This document shows, one piece after another, positions 43,856 to 52,895 of a stretch of 64,000 bases of DNA. Below the pieces are notes generated by a model. It ran no database searches. It worked only from the letters and a program-made list of their open reading frames with translations, and had not been told where the DNA came from. The DNA is from Bacillus sp. cl95. Its GTDB lineage: Bacteria; Bacillota; Bacilli; Bacillales; Cytobacillaceae. The translations under genes were made by a program, and so were the position numbers. Position 1 is the stretch's first letter. Each line of letters begins with the position of its first letter. Location: positions 380,721 to 444,720 of the forward strand of contig NZ_FOYF01000003.1 in NCBI RefSeq assembly GCF_900115925.1, given 5' to 3'.

Positions 43856-45598
43856 ATGGATTTTCCAGTCAAAAAATTTTTTTCATATTATAAGCCGTAT
43901 CTTAAATTGTTTTTGTCCATTTTGACATGTGCCTTTTTGGTATCTGCATTGTCCTTGTTATTTCCGTTGCTCGTCCGGTATATTACGAAGGATGTACTGG
44001 AGGGGGACCTATTAACAGCATTAAATAAAGTTTATTGGATCGGCGGGCTAATGCTTGTCTTAACCGCAATCCAGAATCTCGCAAACTACTTTGTGGACTA
44101 CAAGGGTCATGAATTGGGAGCGCGCATGGAAAGCGATCTGCGTAGCGACTTGTTTGAGCATATGCAAAAACTTTCGTTCAGCTTTTTCGACAAGGAAAAG
44201 ACCGGACAGCTTATGTCTAGGATAACAAACGACCTACTTTTCCTTTCTGAGCTTTACCATCACGGGCCTGAAGATTACCTTAAATATCTCGTCCGGTTTA
44301 TCGGAGCTTTTTTCATCTTGTTCTTTATTAACGCACAATTAACGATTGTCGTATTCTCCTTTTTGCCAATTCTGGGATTCTTTACTTTATATTTCAATAA
44401 GATTGAAAACAAGGCATTAATAAGAAACAAAGAAAGAATTGGAGACGTAAATGCCCAGGTTGAGGATAGTCTGGCTGGCATCCGGGTTGTTAAATCTTTT
44501 GCCAATGAGCAGGTAGAAATAGGGAAGTTCAACCGCGAAAATAGCCGTTTCCTTGAAAGTAGGATCAGCTTCTATAAGACAGAGGCTAACTTTTACAATG
44601 GATTACAAACGCTCATCCAGTTGATAACGATTGCGGTAATCATCTTCGGAAGCTCAAGCATCTTGAAAAATACATTGGATTTAGCAGATTTGATCACTTT
44701 TATGCTGTATATAAACTTTATGCTTGAACCAATTCAAAAAATGGCTCAAATGAGCACGCTATTCCAGGAAGGAATCACCGGCTTCCAACGCTTTACGGAA
44801 ATAATGAATCTACAGCCCGCAATCGAAAACAAACCGAATGCAGTTACACTAAGGCAAGTCCGTGGCGAAATTGAGTTTAAGCATGTTCATTTCCGGTACG
44901 AAGACCATTTGAACCATGTCCTTGATAATATGTTACTGAAAATACAGCCAGGAGAGTATGTTGCCTTGGTTGGCCCGTCTGGTGCAGGAAAAACGACATT
45001 CTGCTCGCTCATCCCCCGCTTTTATGATGTGTCAGACGGCAAGGTAATGCTGGACGGAATCGATGTCCGTGATATCGACCTCTATTCATTAAGAAAGAAC
45101 ATAGGGATCGTTCAGCAGGATGTTTACCTATTTGCAGGAACGGTGATGGAAAATATCCGCTACGGAAATCCTGAAGCGAGTGATGAGGATATTATCGCTG
45201 CAGCCAAGTGTGCTAATGCACATGACTTTATCATGAAACTGTCAGACGGTTACCATTCCGAAATTGGCCAGCGAGGAGTCAGGCTGTCGGGCGGACAAAA
45301 GCAGCGTCTTAGCATCGCCCGCGTTTTCCTTAAGAATCCTCCAATTCTTATTCTAGATGAAGCAACGAGTGCACTGGATAACGAGAGTGAAAGTATCATC
45401 AAGGAATCAATGGAAATGCTTGCAAAGGGGCGTACAACCATCGCCATAGCCCATCGCCTTTCCACAATCCGGAATGCACAGAGGATCATTGTATTGACGG
45501 AGGAAGGTATTGTGGAGGAAGGAACACACGATGCGTTACTTACTAATGATGGAGCCTATTCACACCTCTATTCCAAACAATTTGAATTAACATTGTAA
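43856..45598 (+). CDS. ABC exporter, fused permease and ATPase (MsbA/BmrA type)
   Basis: A 580-residue half transporter: six transmembrane segments in the first 320 residues, then an ATPase domain with Walker A GPSGAGKTT (about 372-380), signature LSGGQKQR (about 477-484), Walker B ILILDEA and a switch histidine in AHRLST. It works as a dimer and exports lipids or drugs. AAAGGGG precedes the ATG by six bases and lies in the RNA switch above. Its base composition looks richer in GC than nearby genes, a possible sign of transfer. Confidence 0.93.
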   Translation: MDFPVKKFFSYYKPYLKLFLSILTCAFLVSALSLLFPLLVRYITKDVLEGDLLTALNKVYWIGGLMLVLTAIQNLANYFVDYKGHELGARMESDLRSDLFEHMQKLSFSFFDKEKTGQLMSRITNDLLFLSELYHHGPEDYLKYLVRFIGAFFILFFINAQLTIVVFSFLPILGFFTLYFNKIENKALIRNKERIGDVNAQVEDSLAGIRVVKSFANEQVEIGKFNRENSRFLESRISFYKTEANFYNGLQTLIQLITIAVIIFGSSSILKNTLDLADLITFMLYINFMLEPIQKMAQMSTLFQEGITGFQRFTEIMNLQPAIENKPNAVTLRQVRGEIEFKHVHFRYEDHLNHVLDNMLLKIQPGEYVALVGPSGAGKTTFCSLIPRFYDVSDGKVMLDGIDVRDIDLYSLRKNIGIVQQDVYLFAGTVMENIRYGNPEASDEDIIAAAKCANAHDFIMKLSDGYHSEIGQRGVRLSGGQKQRLSIARVFLKNPPILILDEATSALDNESESIIKESMEMLAKGRTTIAIAHRLSTIRNAQRIIVLTEEGIVEEGTHDALLTNDGAYSHLYSKQFELTL

Positions 45599-45611
45599 AA
45601 TCTTCTTTTTA

Positions 45612-45647
45612 AAAAAATCGGCTCCCTTTAAAAAACGGCCGATTTTT
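45612..45647 (+). terminator. First terminator of the ABC gene
   Basis: AAAAATCGGC pairs with GCCGATTTTT. Confidence 0.8.
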
Positions 45648-45654
45648 GCTTGTG

Positions 45655-45690
45655 AAGGCAACTCCCAGAAGGGGCAGTTGCCTTCTTTTA
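45655..45690 (+). terminator. Second terminator of the ABC gene
   Basis: AAGGCAACT pairs with AGTTGCCTT, followed by CTTTTA; a tandem terminator right after the first. Confidence 0.8.
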
Positions 45691-46009
45691 ATACAAGTTT
45701 AGTGACTGCTTCCACGTGGGTTGGATGGTGATCGCAGTTAGAATGGTGTAGTGGTGTTTACCTAATTAAAAGATTCTAGAATTTTTCCGAATCATTACCA
45801 TAGATGCTTATAGAGCGAAATAATTCTTTTCTTTAATATTTAACCATCTATTTGGTTTACAATAAGGATGAGTTGGTTCAGTTAGTTTTCCAAACCCATC
45901 GCGAAAAGGTATGGTTAGCGGCTTGGGGAAAAATGAAAATAAAAGTTAATTATCAGCTTTATTTTGAGGCATTACAAAATACTAAAAATAATTATTAAAT
46001 TATCATGAA
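45691..46009. other. Intergenic stretch
   Basis: About 320 bases with stops in all frames. I see no gene, repeat or clear site in it. Confidence 0.5.
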
Positions 46010-46041
46010 AAGAGGTTGCCCCCTTGGCCGGAGTCAACCTT
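46010..46041 (-). terminator. Terminator of hxlR
   Basis: AGGTTGACTCC pairs imperfectly with GGGGGCAACCT around CGGCCAA, followed by CTTTTC on the minus strand. Confidence 0.7.
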
Positions 46042-46058
46042 AAATCACCAGTTAAAAT

Positions 46059-46424
46059 TTACCTAATCGACTCTTGTCGTACTAAAGGATTCAACCCAGC
46101 AGTTTCCATATAATCTTTCCCCCAGTTATACATTGCATCGAGAATCGGCATCAAGCTTCTTCCTTGTTCAGTAAGGGAGTATTCTACTTTTGGAGGAACC
46201 ACGGGATAGACTTCGCGGTTTACAATCAAGTCTTCTTCCAGTTCTCGCAATTGATTAACTAGCATTCTTTGCGTGATCCCTGGTATAAGAGCTTTCAGTT
46301 CACCAAATCGCTTCGTTCCCTCTTTTCCTAAATGCCATAGTATAAGCATCTTCCATTTACCACCGATAACGGAAAGAGTTAATTCTTTTTCACAATTAAA
46401 CATCTTATCCTGCATTCGTGACAT
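46059..46424 (-). CDS. hxlR: HxlR, formaldehyde-responsive activator
   Basis: The 121-residue protein is a winged-helix regulator of the HxlR type: [24 protein letters not shown], then [25 protein letters not shown] and EYSLTEQG. The conserved N-terminal cysteine (NCEKE) is the residue that reacts with formaldehyde in the characterised protein. It nearly equals B. subtilis HxlR as I remember it, and hxlAB are in the same window, 6.5 kb away, with a matching DNA element at both places. GGAGGTGA precedes the ATG. Confidence 0.9.
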   Translation of the reverse strand: MSRMQDKMFNCEKELTLSVIGGKWKMLILWHLGKEGTKRFGELKALIPGITQRMLVNQLRELEEDLIVNREVYPVVPPKVEYSLTEQGRSLMPILDAMYNWGKDYMETAGLNPLVRQESIR

Positions 46425-46456
46425 TTCACTTCACCTCCAAATTTATTATAACCCAC

Positions 46457-46500
46457 AGTATACTTTTTTCACTATATAAAATAAAAGTATGTACTTGTAA
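46457..46500. promoter_or_regulatory. HxlR-type element, copy 1 (hxlR/reductase relic gap)
   Basis: AGTATACTTTTTTCACTAT, then ATAAAATAAAAGTATGTACTT, matches the segment upstream of hxlA almost base for base. The two TACTT cores are about 31 bases apart. It points rightward, toward the reductase relic, and lies directly upstream of hxlR on the other strand. Confidence 0.75.
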
Positions 46501-46571
46501 TATTATTCCATACATATTTATTAGCAATGAATATATAATTCTATTGTGTTGTTCAAGAAAGAAGTTAAAGA

Positions 46572-46765
46572 ATGATGGAACAATTTAAAGCATTGATGGT
46601 TGATTACGGCCATAGGAATTTTTTTGGAATCGAATGGAAACCGATTTAAAACCTTCTACTCTTTCTGAAACTGTGAATAAAGAAATTACACTTGAAGATT
46701 TACCTGAAACCTTACCTACTATTTCAAAAGGACAAGCAAGAGGTAGAATCATAGTAAAGATTTAA
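46572..46765 (+). pseudogene. Acryloyl-CoA reductase/YhfP-like quinone oxidoreductase, internal-deletion relic
   Basis: MMEQFKALMVD at the start is the N-terminus of the YhdH/YhfP family, and after a break the frame TDLKPSTLSETVNKEI, LEDLPETL, GQARGRIIVKI is the C-terminus of the same family. About 270 central residues are missing, so a once complete gene of about 330 codons has lost its middle. It stood divergent to hxlR with the shared HxlR element between them, so it was probably a target of HxlR. Confidence 0.78.
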
Positions 46766-46771
46766 TAAAAC

Positions 46772-46801
46772 AATAGAGAGGGACCCAAAGTCTCTCTCTA
46801 A
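46772..46801 (-). terminator. Terminator of rpiA
   Basis: AGAGAGACTTTGGGTCCCTCTCT forms a stem (AGAGAGA with TCTCTCT bases, loop in the middle), then ATTGTTTTA on the minus strand. Confidence 0.75.
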
Positions 46802-46807
46802 AGATAA

Positions 46808-47491
46808 TTACTTTCTTAACATGACAACATTTTTTTCTGGATCCAGAGTGATAACTAAGTCAGTCATTCCAACAAACAACCCATTTTCAACTACTCCCGG
46901 TATCATGTTAAGCATTCGTTCTAACATTTCAGGCTGAACTTGCTCAGGAATTTGGCAGTCAAAAATATAGTTCCCATTATCAGTAATAAACGGAGTTTCA
47001 CCGTTTAATCGAATTTCCGGGACTAAACCAATGGCTCTAATATGTTTTTCTGTCATTTCATAACCGAACGTAATAACTTCTACAGGCAATCGAAACGCAC
47101 CTAATTTCTCTACCCTTTTAGATGAATCTGCTACAACAATAAATGTTTTAGCTCCTCTCGCTATGATTTTCTCTCTTAAAAGTGCGCCGCCACCACCTTT
47201 GATTAGTTCTAATTCTGAATTGACTTCATCTGCTCCATCAATAGCAATATCTATACTTTCTATTTCACTAAAGCTTGTAAGTGGAATGCCTAATTCTTTA
47301 GCCAATTCTTCCGTTTGAACAGAAGTTGGAATACCTTTAATGGAAAGGCCTTCCTTCACTAGCTGACCAAGCTTTTGTATGGTATAAAAAACTGTCGAAC
47401 CCGTACCAAGCCCTACAACCATGCCATCTTTAACAAACTCTGCTGCTTTTTCACCGACTATTTTTTTATCAACCATTTTGACACCCATCAT
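46808..47491 (-). CDS. rpiA: Ribose-5-phosphate isomerase A
   Basis: A 227-residue RpiA with the substrate loops VGLGTGSTV, DGADEV and KGGGGALLREK. It interconverts ribose 5-phosphate and ribulose 5-phosphate; ribulose 5-phosphate is the formaldehyde acceptor after Gnd acts. AAGGA precedes the ATG pair; either Met is possible. It lies in the RuMP island and would keep the pentose phosphate pool in balance for HxlA. Confidence 0.95.
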   Translation of the reverse strand: MMGVKMVDKKIVGEKAAEFVKDGMVVGLGTGSTVFYTIQKLGQLVKEGLSIKGIPTSVQTEELAKELGIPLTSFSEIESIDIAIDGADEVNSELELIKGGGGALLREKIIARGAKTFIVVADSSKRVEKLGAFRLPVEVITFGYEMTEKHIRAIGLVPEIRLNGETPFITDNGNYIFDCQIPEQVQPEMLERMLNMIPGVVENGLFVGMTDLVITLDPEKNVVMLRK

Positions 47492-47533
47492 AACTAGGTC
47501 CTTTCTTTTTCATAAAGCATAATTATCATTGAT

Positions 47534-48541
47534 CTAATTCTTTGCCAAACTTTCATGATCAGTGGCAGAGGGAGGTTGTTCCATCCATCCCTTTTCTATT
47601 AATAGATTTATACCATCTTCAGCAATTAAGGCAATTTCGCTATTCATTCGTGCGTAATCTGCCGTTAAGTCTCTTCTTTGTCCCATTGATAATGCCTCAC
47701 TATAATAAGCAATTGCTGCAGAAAGCAGTGTCGCTATATGAAATAGCATAAGTTTATCTGAAAAGGGTGGAACTGTTGAATCTGTTACTTCTGTTTCAAA
47801 TAACTTTGGAACATGAAGATTCTCCTCTTTTAACATTGAACTTAGAATATCAAAGTGTTTAATACAAAGCTTACGAGCACGTTCCATATAATCTCGTACT
47901 TCTTTAGATTGACAAACTTGACTGAATCCTAACTCCAATACCATTTTCACCATTGTTTTCTGCATATTAAGATGCACACCACTGATTTCAATTGCGTTAA
48001 TAGGTCTACGTTTCCCAAACCAACCAGTTAAATAATTTTGCTTCCTAACAAAATCAATCTTTTGTTGATTGTTTAAAGTAGGAGGTTTGTTAATAATTCC
48101 CTTATTTAAGGAAACACTAGTTACCCTATCATATAGTTCCAATGATTGCGAAGTACATTCAATAAAGTATTTTCTAACATCCTCTCGTATACAAACACTT
48201 GTGGCACCAGCATATCTCGTCAAACCGTGAATTGTCATAATATGTAAATAAACAATCTTAAATGTATCAGTAAATAAACTAGGAGCGTCTACTGTGACAT
48301 CTTCGTCTGTAAAGCCTATTGGAATTGGAAGATTTTCTAAGGATAAGAATTGCTTCGTTTTTTCTAAATGAGTTTCTGATAATTCTAAGGCAAATTCCAG
48401 TAAATCGCGAATATCTTCATCCTTTACATCATGTAACAAATAGCGAAGAATACATCGTGACAAACTGTCATTAACATATTGTGACCAAATGACAGCATAT
48501 TCTGATGCATTAATTTTAGTATGGTGATTAACTTGTTCCAT
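47534..48541 (-). CDS. DUF3231 family protein
   Basis: A 335-residue, all-helical protein made of two similar DUF3231 repeats of about 165 residues (each opens with a WSQYVND or VRKQNYLTGWFGKRRP type block and contains histidine-rich helices). The family occurs in Bacillales, is ferritin-like in outline, and has no settled function. It is 43 bases upstream of rpiA in the same direction, so it is probably co-transcribed within the RuMP island. GGAGG precedes the ATG. Confidence 0.82.
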   Translation of the reverse strand: MEQVNHHTKINASEYAVIWSQYVNDSLSRCILRYLLHDVKDEDIRDLLEFALELSETHLEKTKQFLSLENLPIPIGFTDEDVTVDAPSLFTDTFKIVYLHIMTIHGLTRYAGATSVCIREDVRKYFIECTSQSLELYDRVTSVSLNKGIINKPPTLNNQQKIDFVRKQNYLTGWFGKRRPINAIEISGVHLNMQKTMVKMVLELGFSQVCQSKEVRDYMERARKLCIKHFDILSSMLKEENLHVPKLFETEVTDSTVPPFSDKLMLFHIATLLSAAIAYYSEALSMGQRRDLTADYARMNSEIALIAEDGINLLIEKGWMEQPPSATDHESLAKN

Positions 48542-48723
48542 TTTATCATCCCTCCTAGCTATTACAGATTAGAATAGCCATTTACATCAATTTTATTTGT
48601 TAAATGTTCCTGGCAAGATAAATATATTATCGTTTTCTTACTCATGTTTATTAGGGAATCTTATATGATTGGAAAAGTTAAACAAATTTTCTTGATTGGA
48701 AGATGCATTACAGAAATAGAAGC

Positions 48724-48775
48724 AAAAGTTAAATAGGGAATTCATACCATTTGGGATTCCCTATTTAACTTTTCT
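48724..48775. terminator. Strong hairpin, terminator-like
   Basis: AAAAGTTAAATAGGGAAT pairs with ATTCCCTATTTAACTTTT (18 bp, one slip) and has an A-rich and a T-rich flank. It lies between the DUF3231 promoter region and the next minus-strand gene, and ends the transcript of the latter. Confidence 0.8.
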
Positions 48776-48815
48776 AAAAAACATACTCCAAATAAATTTT
48801 CTATCATTTTAATGG

Positions 48816-49298
48816 TTAATGAGATCTCTCAACACGAGCACTTAAAATGTCTTCTGTTGTGATTTCAAGTAATTTCTCCAGGAACCTTATTTTTCCTATT
48901 ATATTTTCCTCAGTTTTGACGTTTTCCATTTTCTTTTCAGCTATCAAATCATTAAGAACTTTTCTGAAAGCATTGCTTTTTATTAGCCACTCTCCAATCA
49001 GTTCCTTTGTTGCGGATCTTTCAAATTCATTTTTCACAGCAAATAAACTTTCTCCTTTTGTTTCTATTATAGTAATAGCATTTAAATCAGAATTCATTCG
49101 CATCTTAAAATATCTTTTTTCACTATTATAATAATTTTCATTTCTTAACCGAAAATACTCTACACCTATAGTGATTTCGTAAAAAGAAGCTGTCTCTGTA
49201 ATATATTGAATGTCTTTCACTTCAACGTTTTTCAATAGATCTAGATAAGTTTCTATACCATACTGAGTATTTATCATTTTTGCATCTAATACATTCAT
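48816..49298 (-). CDS. Hypothetical protein in the RuMP island
   Basis: A 160-residue charged protein that I do not recognise, without membrane segments. It reads MNVLDAKMINTQYGIETYLD at the start and ends in long helices. AAGGATGTG fits the ATG at 49298; longer in-frame starts up to 49346 lack a site. It lies between gnd and the DUF3231 gene, same strand, about 125 bases after gnd. Function not inferable. Confidence 0.65.
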   Translation of the reverse strand: MNVLDAKMINTQYGIETYLDLLKNVEVKDIQYITETASFYEITIGVEYFRLRNENYYNSEKRYFKMRMNSDLNAITIIETKGESLFAVKNEFERSATKELIGEWLIKSNAFRKVLNDLIAEKKMENVKTEENIIGKIRFLEKLLEITTEDILSARVERSH

Positions 49299-49423
49299 GA
49301 ACTTCACATCCTTTTCAACCATCATATTCATTGTTTTCATTACCATTTCACAAATAATGAGCTATTTTTCTTCACCTATTTTTATTGACTCTTTTTCTAT
49401 TAAATGTGACAGTTGTAATTCTA

Positions 49424-50317
49424 TTAGTTTTTTTCAACAACATGTCCACCAAACTCGTATCTTAATGCAGCTACCACTTTACCTGTAAAAGTATCGCTGT
49501 CTAATGAACGGTAACGCATCAAAAGAGACATTGCGATAACAGGAGTGGCTGCTTGTAAATCTAAAGCTGTTTCAACTGTCCATTTCCCTTCACCAGAAGA
49601 GTGCATAATCCCTTTAATTTCATCTAGCTTTGCATCTTTTGAAAATGCACGTTCAGTCAACTCCATGAGCCATGAACGAATAACTGAGCCGTTATTCCAC
49701 ACTCTAGCCACTTTTTCGTAGTCAAAATCGAACTTGCTTTTTTCTAATACCTCGAATCCTTCACCAATCGCTGCCATCATACCGTATTCAATTCCATTGT
49801 GAACCATTTTTAAGAAATGACCGCTCCCTGCTATACCAGCATAGATAAATCCGTTTTCGACAGCTGTATCCTTGAAAATAGGTTCCACAATGCTCCAGGC
49901 TTCAGGGTCTCCACCAATCATATAAAATGCTCCATTACGAGCACCTTCCATTCCACCAGAAGTACCGGCATCCATAAAGTGAATTCCTACTTCCTTTAGC
50001 TGGTTATATCGGCGAATGGATTCCTTATAGTGAGAATTCCCAGCTTCAATTACGATATCTCCAGTGCCTAATAATGGTGTCATTTCATCAATTACTGAAT
50101 CTACCACAGCATGCGGAACCATAATCCATACAACTCTTGGTTTTTCTAATGATTCAACAAGTTCTTTTAAATCAGATGTACCTTGAGCACCGTATTTCTT
50201 CATTTCTTCAACGGCACTTCCGTTTACATCGAAAGCTACTACTTCGTGCTTGTTATCAATTAAATTTTGACCTAAGTTTAATCCCATTTTTCCTAATCCA
50301 ATTAATCCAACTTTCAT
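49424..50317 (-). CDS. gnd: 6-phosphogluconate dehydrogenase, decarboxylating (short GndA/YqeC type)
   Basis: A 297-residue enzyme of the short, NAD-type 6-phosphogluconate dehydrogenases. Nucleotide site GLIGLGKMGLNLGQNL at the start, substrate loops IEAGNSHYKES and DAGTSGGMEGARNG, and the C-terminal helical domain with SSGEGKWTVE. It oxidises 6-phosphogluconate to ribulose 5-phosphate, CO2 and NAD(P)H, so it regenerates the formaldehyde acceptor and closes the dissimilatory RuMP cycle. GGAGG fits the ATG at 50317. Confidence 0.93.
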   Translation of the reverse strand: MKVGLIGLGKMGLNLGQNLIDNKHEVVAFDVNGSAVEEMKKYGAQGTSDLKELVESLEKPRVVWIMVPHAVVDSVIDEMTPLLGTGDIVIEAGNSHYKESIRRYNQLKEVGIHFMDAGTSGGMEGARNGAFYMIGGDPEAWSIVEPIFKDTAVENGFIYAGIAGSGHFLKMVHNGIEYGMMAAIGEGFEVLEKSKFDFDYEKVARVWNNGSVIRSWLMELTERAFSKDAKLDEIKGIMHSSGEGKWTVETALDLQAATPVIAMSLLMRYRSLDSDTFTGKVVAALRYEFGGHVVEKN

Positions 50318-50363
50318 GTTCATTTCCTCCTTAATAATCTACAAATATTCTCATCTTTTATTA

Positions 50364-51821
50364 CTACCACCATTTATATCCTTCCTCCGCCAATAATTGA
50401 TGGGAAGCATCTGGTCCCATTGACCCTGATGGATATAATTGAAGGGGAATTGTATTTTCCTCAAAAGCCTCTAAGATAGGCTGTACCCATTTCCAAGACA
50501 ACTCCACTTCTTTCCAATGTGCAAAGAACGTTGAGTCGCCACGCATTGCGTCGTAAATTAAAAGCTCATACGCTTCAGGAACATCTGCTTGCTTAGCAGA
50601 AAAATCAACATTGACTGGTTCGATTTTCCCATTGTTTAATGGGTTTTTACTATTTAATTGTAATGAAACACTTTCGTTTGGATTGATTTCAATCACTAAA
50701 AGATTTGGCGCAGTTTCTTCTTCTTGAGTCCTATACAAATCCTTTAAAGTATTTTTGAATTCAATCACAATTCGGGTGGATTTCTCTGTCATTCTTTTTC
50801 CTGTACGGATATAGAAAGGAACCCCATTCCAAAAATCATTATCCACACATAGACGGGCAGCCACAAATGTGTCGTTTAAAGAAGAAGGCGCAACTTCAGG
50901 TTCTCCTGTATACCCAACAACTGGTTTACCTTGGATTTCACCAGGACCATATTGACCTCGAATCACATGATTCACCACATCCTCTTTCTTTAATGGACGA
51001 AGTGATTCTATTACTTTTCTCTTTTCATTGCGGATCTCTTCTGCACTAATTTGTTTTGGCAGTTGCATTGCTGTCATCATCAACATTTGCAGCATATGAT
51101 TTTGAAACATGTCGCGAATAGCCCCAGCTTGATCATAATAACCAGCTCTCTCTTCAACCCCAACTGTTTCGCTTGCAGTAATTTGCACATTTGCAATGTA
51201 TTGGTTGTTCCATAATGCTTGAAGCACTGGATTTGCAAACCCTAACGCTTCCAGGTTTTGTACCATCGGCTTTCCAAGATAGTGGTCGATGCGAAAAATT
51301 TCTTCTTCATCAAAAGCTTTACTTAGTTTATCGTTTAATTCTTGAGCTGATTTTAAGTCATGTCCAAACGGTTTTTCGATAATTAGACGTTTCCAACCTA
51401 TAGTAGAACCTAGACCACTCTCTTTAATGTTGTAAGCAATCACATTAAAAAACTCTGGAGCAACAGATAGGTAGAACATACGATTTTCTGGAATATTCAA
51501 TTCTTCTTCACGTTTTTTAACGAGTTCAAGTAATCCTTTATATCCTTCAGCCTTGATAGCATCTACATGGCTATACCGAAAGGCACGGATAAACATTTCA
51601 AGGTTTGAATCGTCATTTAGTAATCGTCTAGAAAATGTTTTTAAGGAATCTTTCACATGGTTTTGGAAATCAGTATCTGATAAATCTCCTCTGCCCACCC
51701 CAATAATTGAGATGGGCAGAGGTGATTTTTGATCCAAAAATAAATTATATAGAGCCGGGAAGATTTTTCTTTTTGCTAAGTCCCCTGTCGCCCCAAATAA
51801 GACAAATGTCATTGCCTCCAT
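50364..51821 (-). CDS. zwf: Glucose-6-phosphate 1-dehydrogenase
   Basis: A 485-residue Zwf. FVLFGATGDLAKRKIFP is the dinucleotide site and RIDHYLGKPMVQN holds the catalytic histidine/lysine loop. It oxidises glucose 6-phosphate to 6-phosphogluconolactone, feeding Gnd, 47 bases downstream on the same strand, so a zwf-gnd operon is clear. GGAGG fits the ATG at 51821; a longer in-frame start at 51851 has no site. Confidence 0.96.
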   Translation of the reverse strand: MEAMTFVLFGATGDLAKRKIFPALYNLFLDQKSPLPISIIGVGRGDLSDTDFQNHVKDSLKTFSRRLLNDDSNLEMFIRAFRYSHVDAIKAEGYKGLLELVKKREEELNIPENRMFYLSVAPEFFNVIAYNIKESGLGSTIGWKRLIIEKPFGHDLKSAQELNDKLSKAFDEEEIFRIDHYLGKPMVQNLEALGFANPVLQALWNNQYIANVQITASETVGVEERAGYYDQAGAIRDMFQNHMLQMLMMTAMQLPKQISAEEIRNEKRKVIESLRPLKKEDVVNHVIRGQYGPGEIQGKPVVGYTGEPEVAPSSLNDTFVAARLCVDNDFWNGVPFYIRTGKRMTEKSTRIVIEFKNTLKDLYRTQEEETAPNLLVIEINPNESVSLQLNSKNPLNNGKIEPVNVDFSAKQADVPEAYELLIYDAMRGDSTFFAHWKEVELSWKWVQPILEAFEENTIPLQLYPSGSMGPDASHQLLAEEGYKWW

Positions 51822-51875
51822 TTTACATACCTCCAAAAATAAAAATTTCACTTATGCATTTATTAAAAAACTGCT

Positions 51876-52049
51876 TCACTCTTGATAGCCAACCCCTGGC
51901 TTAGCCATATTTTTATTTGAACCTGATTGGACCGTAATAATGATGTCCCTAAAATGCGAATGACCACATTTTGGACAATAAGCATTATTCGATGTGAAGG
52001 TTAGGCATCTTGAACAAACTTTGTAATGCTTTGCATGTAACCCGAACAT
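51876..52049 (-). CDS. Zinc-ribbon microprotein (57 residues)
   Basis: Read directly on the minus strand: MFGLHAKHYKVCSRCLTF, then AYCPKCGHSHF, a tail with repeated I and T, and KPGVGYQE at the end. CxxC...CxxC makes a zinc ribbon like those in nucleic-acid-binding small proteins. AAAGGGTG precedes the ATG. It lies just upstream of zwf, same strand. No family name is known to me. Confidence 0.72.
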   Translation of the reverse strand: MFGLHAKHYKVCSRCLTFTSNNAYCPKCGHSHFRDIIITVQSGSNKNMAKPGVGYQE

Positions 52050-52271
52050 ACTATCACCCTTTCAATGTAGTAAACTGAATGCGGAAGATCAGATGACTGA
52101 TCAATAACCACAGTATTTCGTGAATCCAATCTTGCAACAAGATGTAAGTATAAAACCTATATTTTTTAAATGGAAGTACGCACTTTTTATTTAAATAGTG
52201 ATAAAAAAATAACATAATAACAAAATGTATACTAAAGGAAATAAACTCATCGATTTTTGTGTTAAACAAAT

Positions 52272-52308
52272 TAAAAAGCCAGGATGAGCATCCTCTCCCT
52301 GGCCACAA
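52272..52308 (-). terminator. Terminator inside the YitT relic region
   Basis: GCCAGGGAGAGGATG pairs with CATCCTGGC (bulged) and is followed by five T on the minus strand. Confidence 0.75.
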
Positions 52309-52371
52309 AAAAATATGTATAAATTTGTTGAGAACATTATTCTTTATGTGTTGAAGCTTTTGGCGTAAGCC

Positions 52372-52509
52372 CCACATGGCATTTGCCATAATTGATAAGG
52401 CAGTTACCCCATCATCTACCAGCCCATTTGGCACTAATATCATTTCTAATACCATTGCTACAATAGCCGCTCCTACTGTTAAAAGAATATAGTTAAAAAA
52501 TTTATTCAT
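52372..52509 (-). pseudogene. YitT family membrane protein, N-terminal relic
   Basis: MNKFFNYILLTVGAAIVAMVLEMILVPN followed by DDGVTALSIM is the first transmembrane part of YitT/DUF161 proteins (about 280 residues when complete). After about 46 residues the resemblance stops; the remaining frame to 52054 includes the terminator and is not family-like. The gene has lost at least 80 percent of its length. GGGGGA still precedes the ATG. Confidence 0.75.
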
Positions 52510-52678
52510 TCAATCCCCCAGCTAGAAATGTCTTTATTAATAAGAGATTTTTATAAACAACATCTACAATGACAATTTGGGCAATTATCAAGCAACTTAT
52601 ACAGAAAATAGGTCATGCGAAATGGTGCATTGTTTCTTTTAAAGTTAATAGTAAGACTATATAAGCGGTTTGTCTCAT

Positions 52679-52747
52679 AGTATACTTTTTATCACTATGT
52701 AAAATAAAAGTGCGTACTTTTATTGTTATTATATACGTTGTATACTT
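52679..52747. promoter_or_regulatory. HxlR-type element, copy 2, upstream of hxlAB
   Basis: AGTATACTTTTTATCACTAT, then GTAAAATAAAAGTGCGTACTT (52679-52720), repeats the hxlR element with few changes. A further GTATACTT follows at 52739-52747, so TACTT cores occur at 52683, 52715 and 52743, about 32 and 28 bases apart, near three DNA turns. HxlR is known to activate hxlAB by binding two sites upstream. Confidence 0.78.
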
Positions 52748-52895
52748 GCAATTGTTCAGCGAGAGAACATGATATCCTTTATTGCTGGCAGGTACAGAAA
52801 ATGCACTATAAGGATAATATTACTGTAAAAGTATTATTACCCTTTGTAGATATTATCACTGTACAACAATAAAAAAATTATAGGAGTGAATACAG

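Noticed and set aside
48665-48736. Plus-strand 23-residue frame (MIGKVKQIF...) before the hairpin
   Set aside because: It lacks a good ribosome site and has little support; its end is part of the terminator hairpin.
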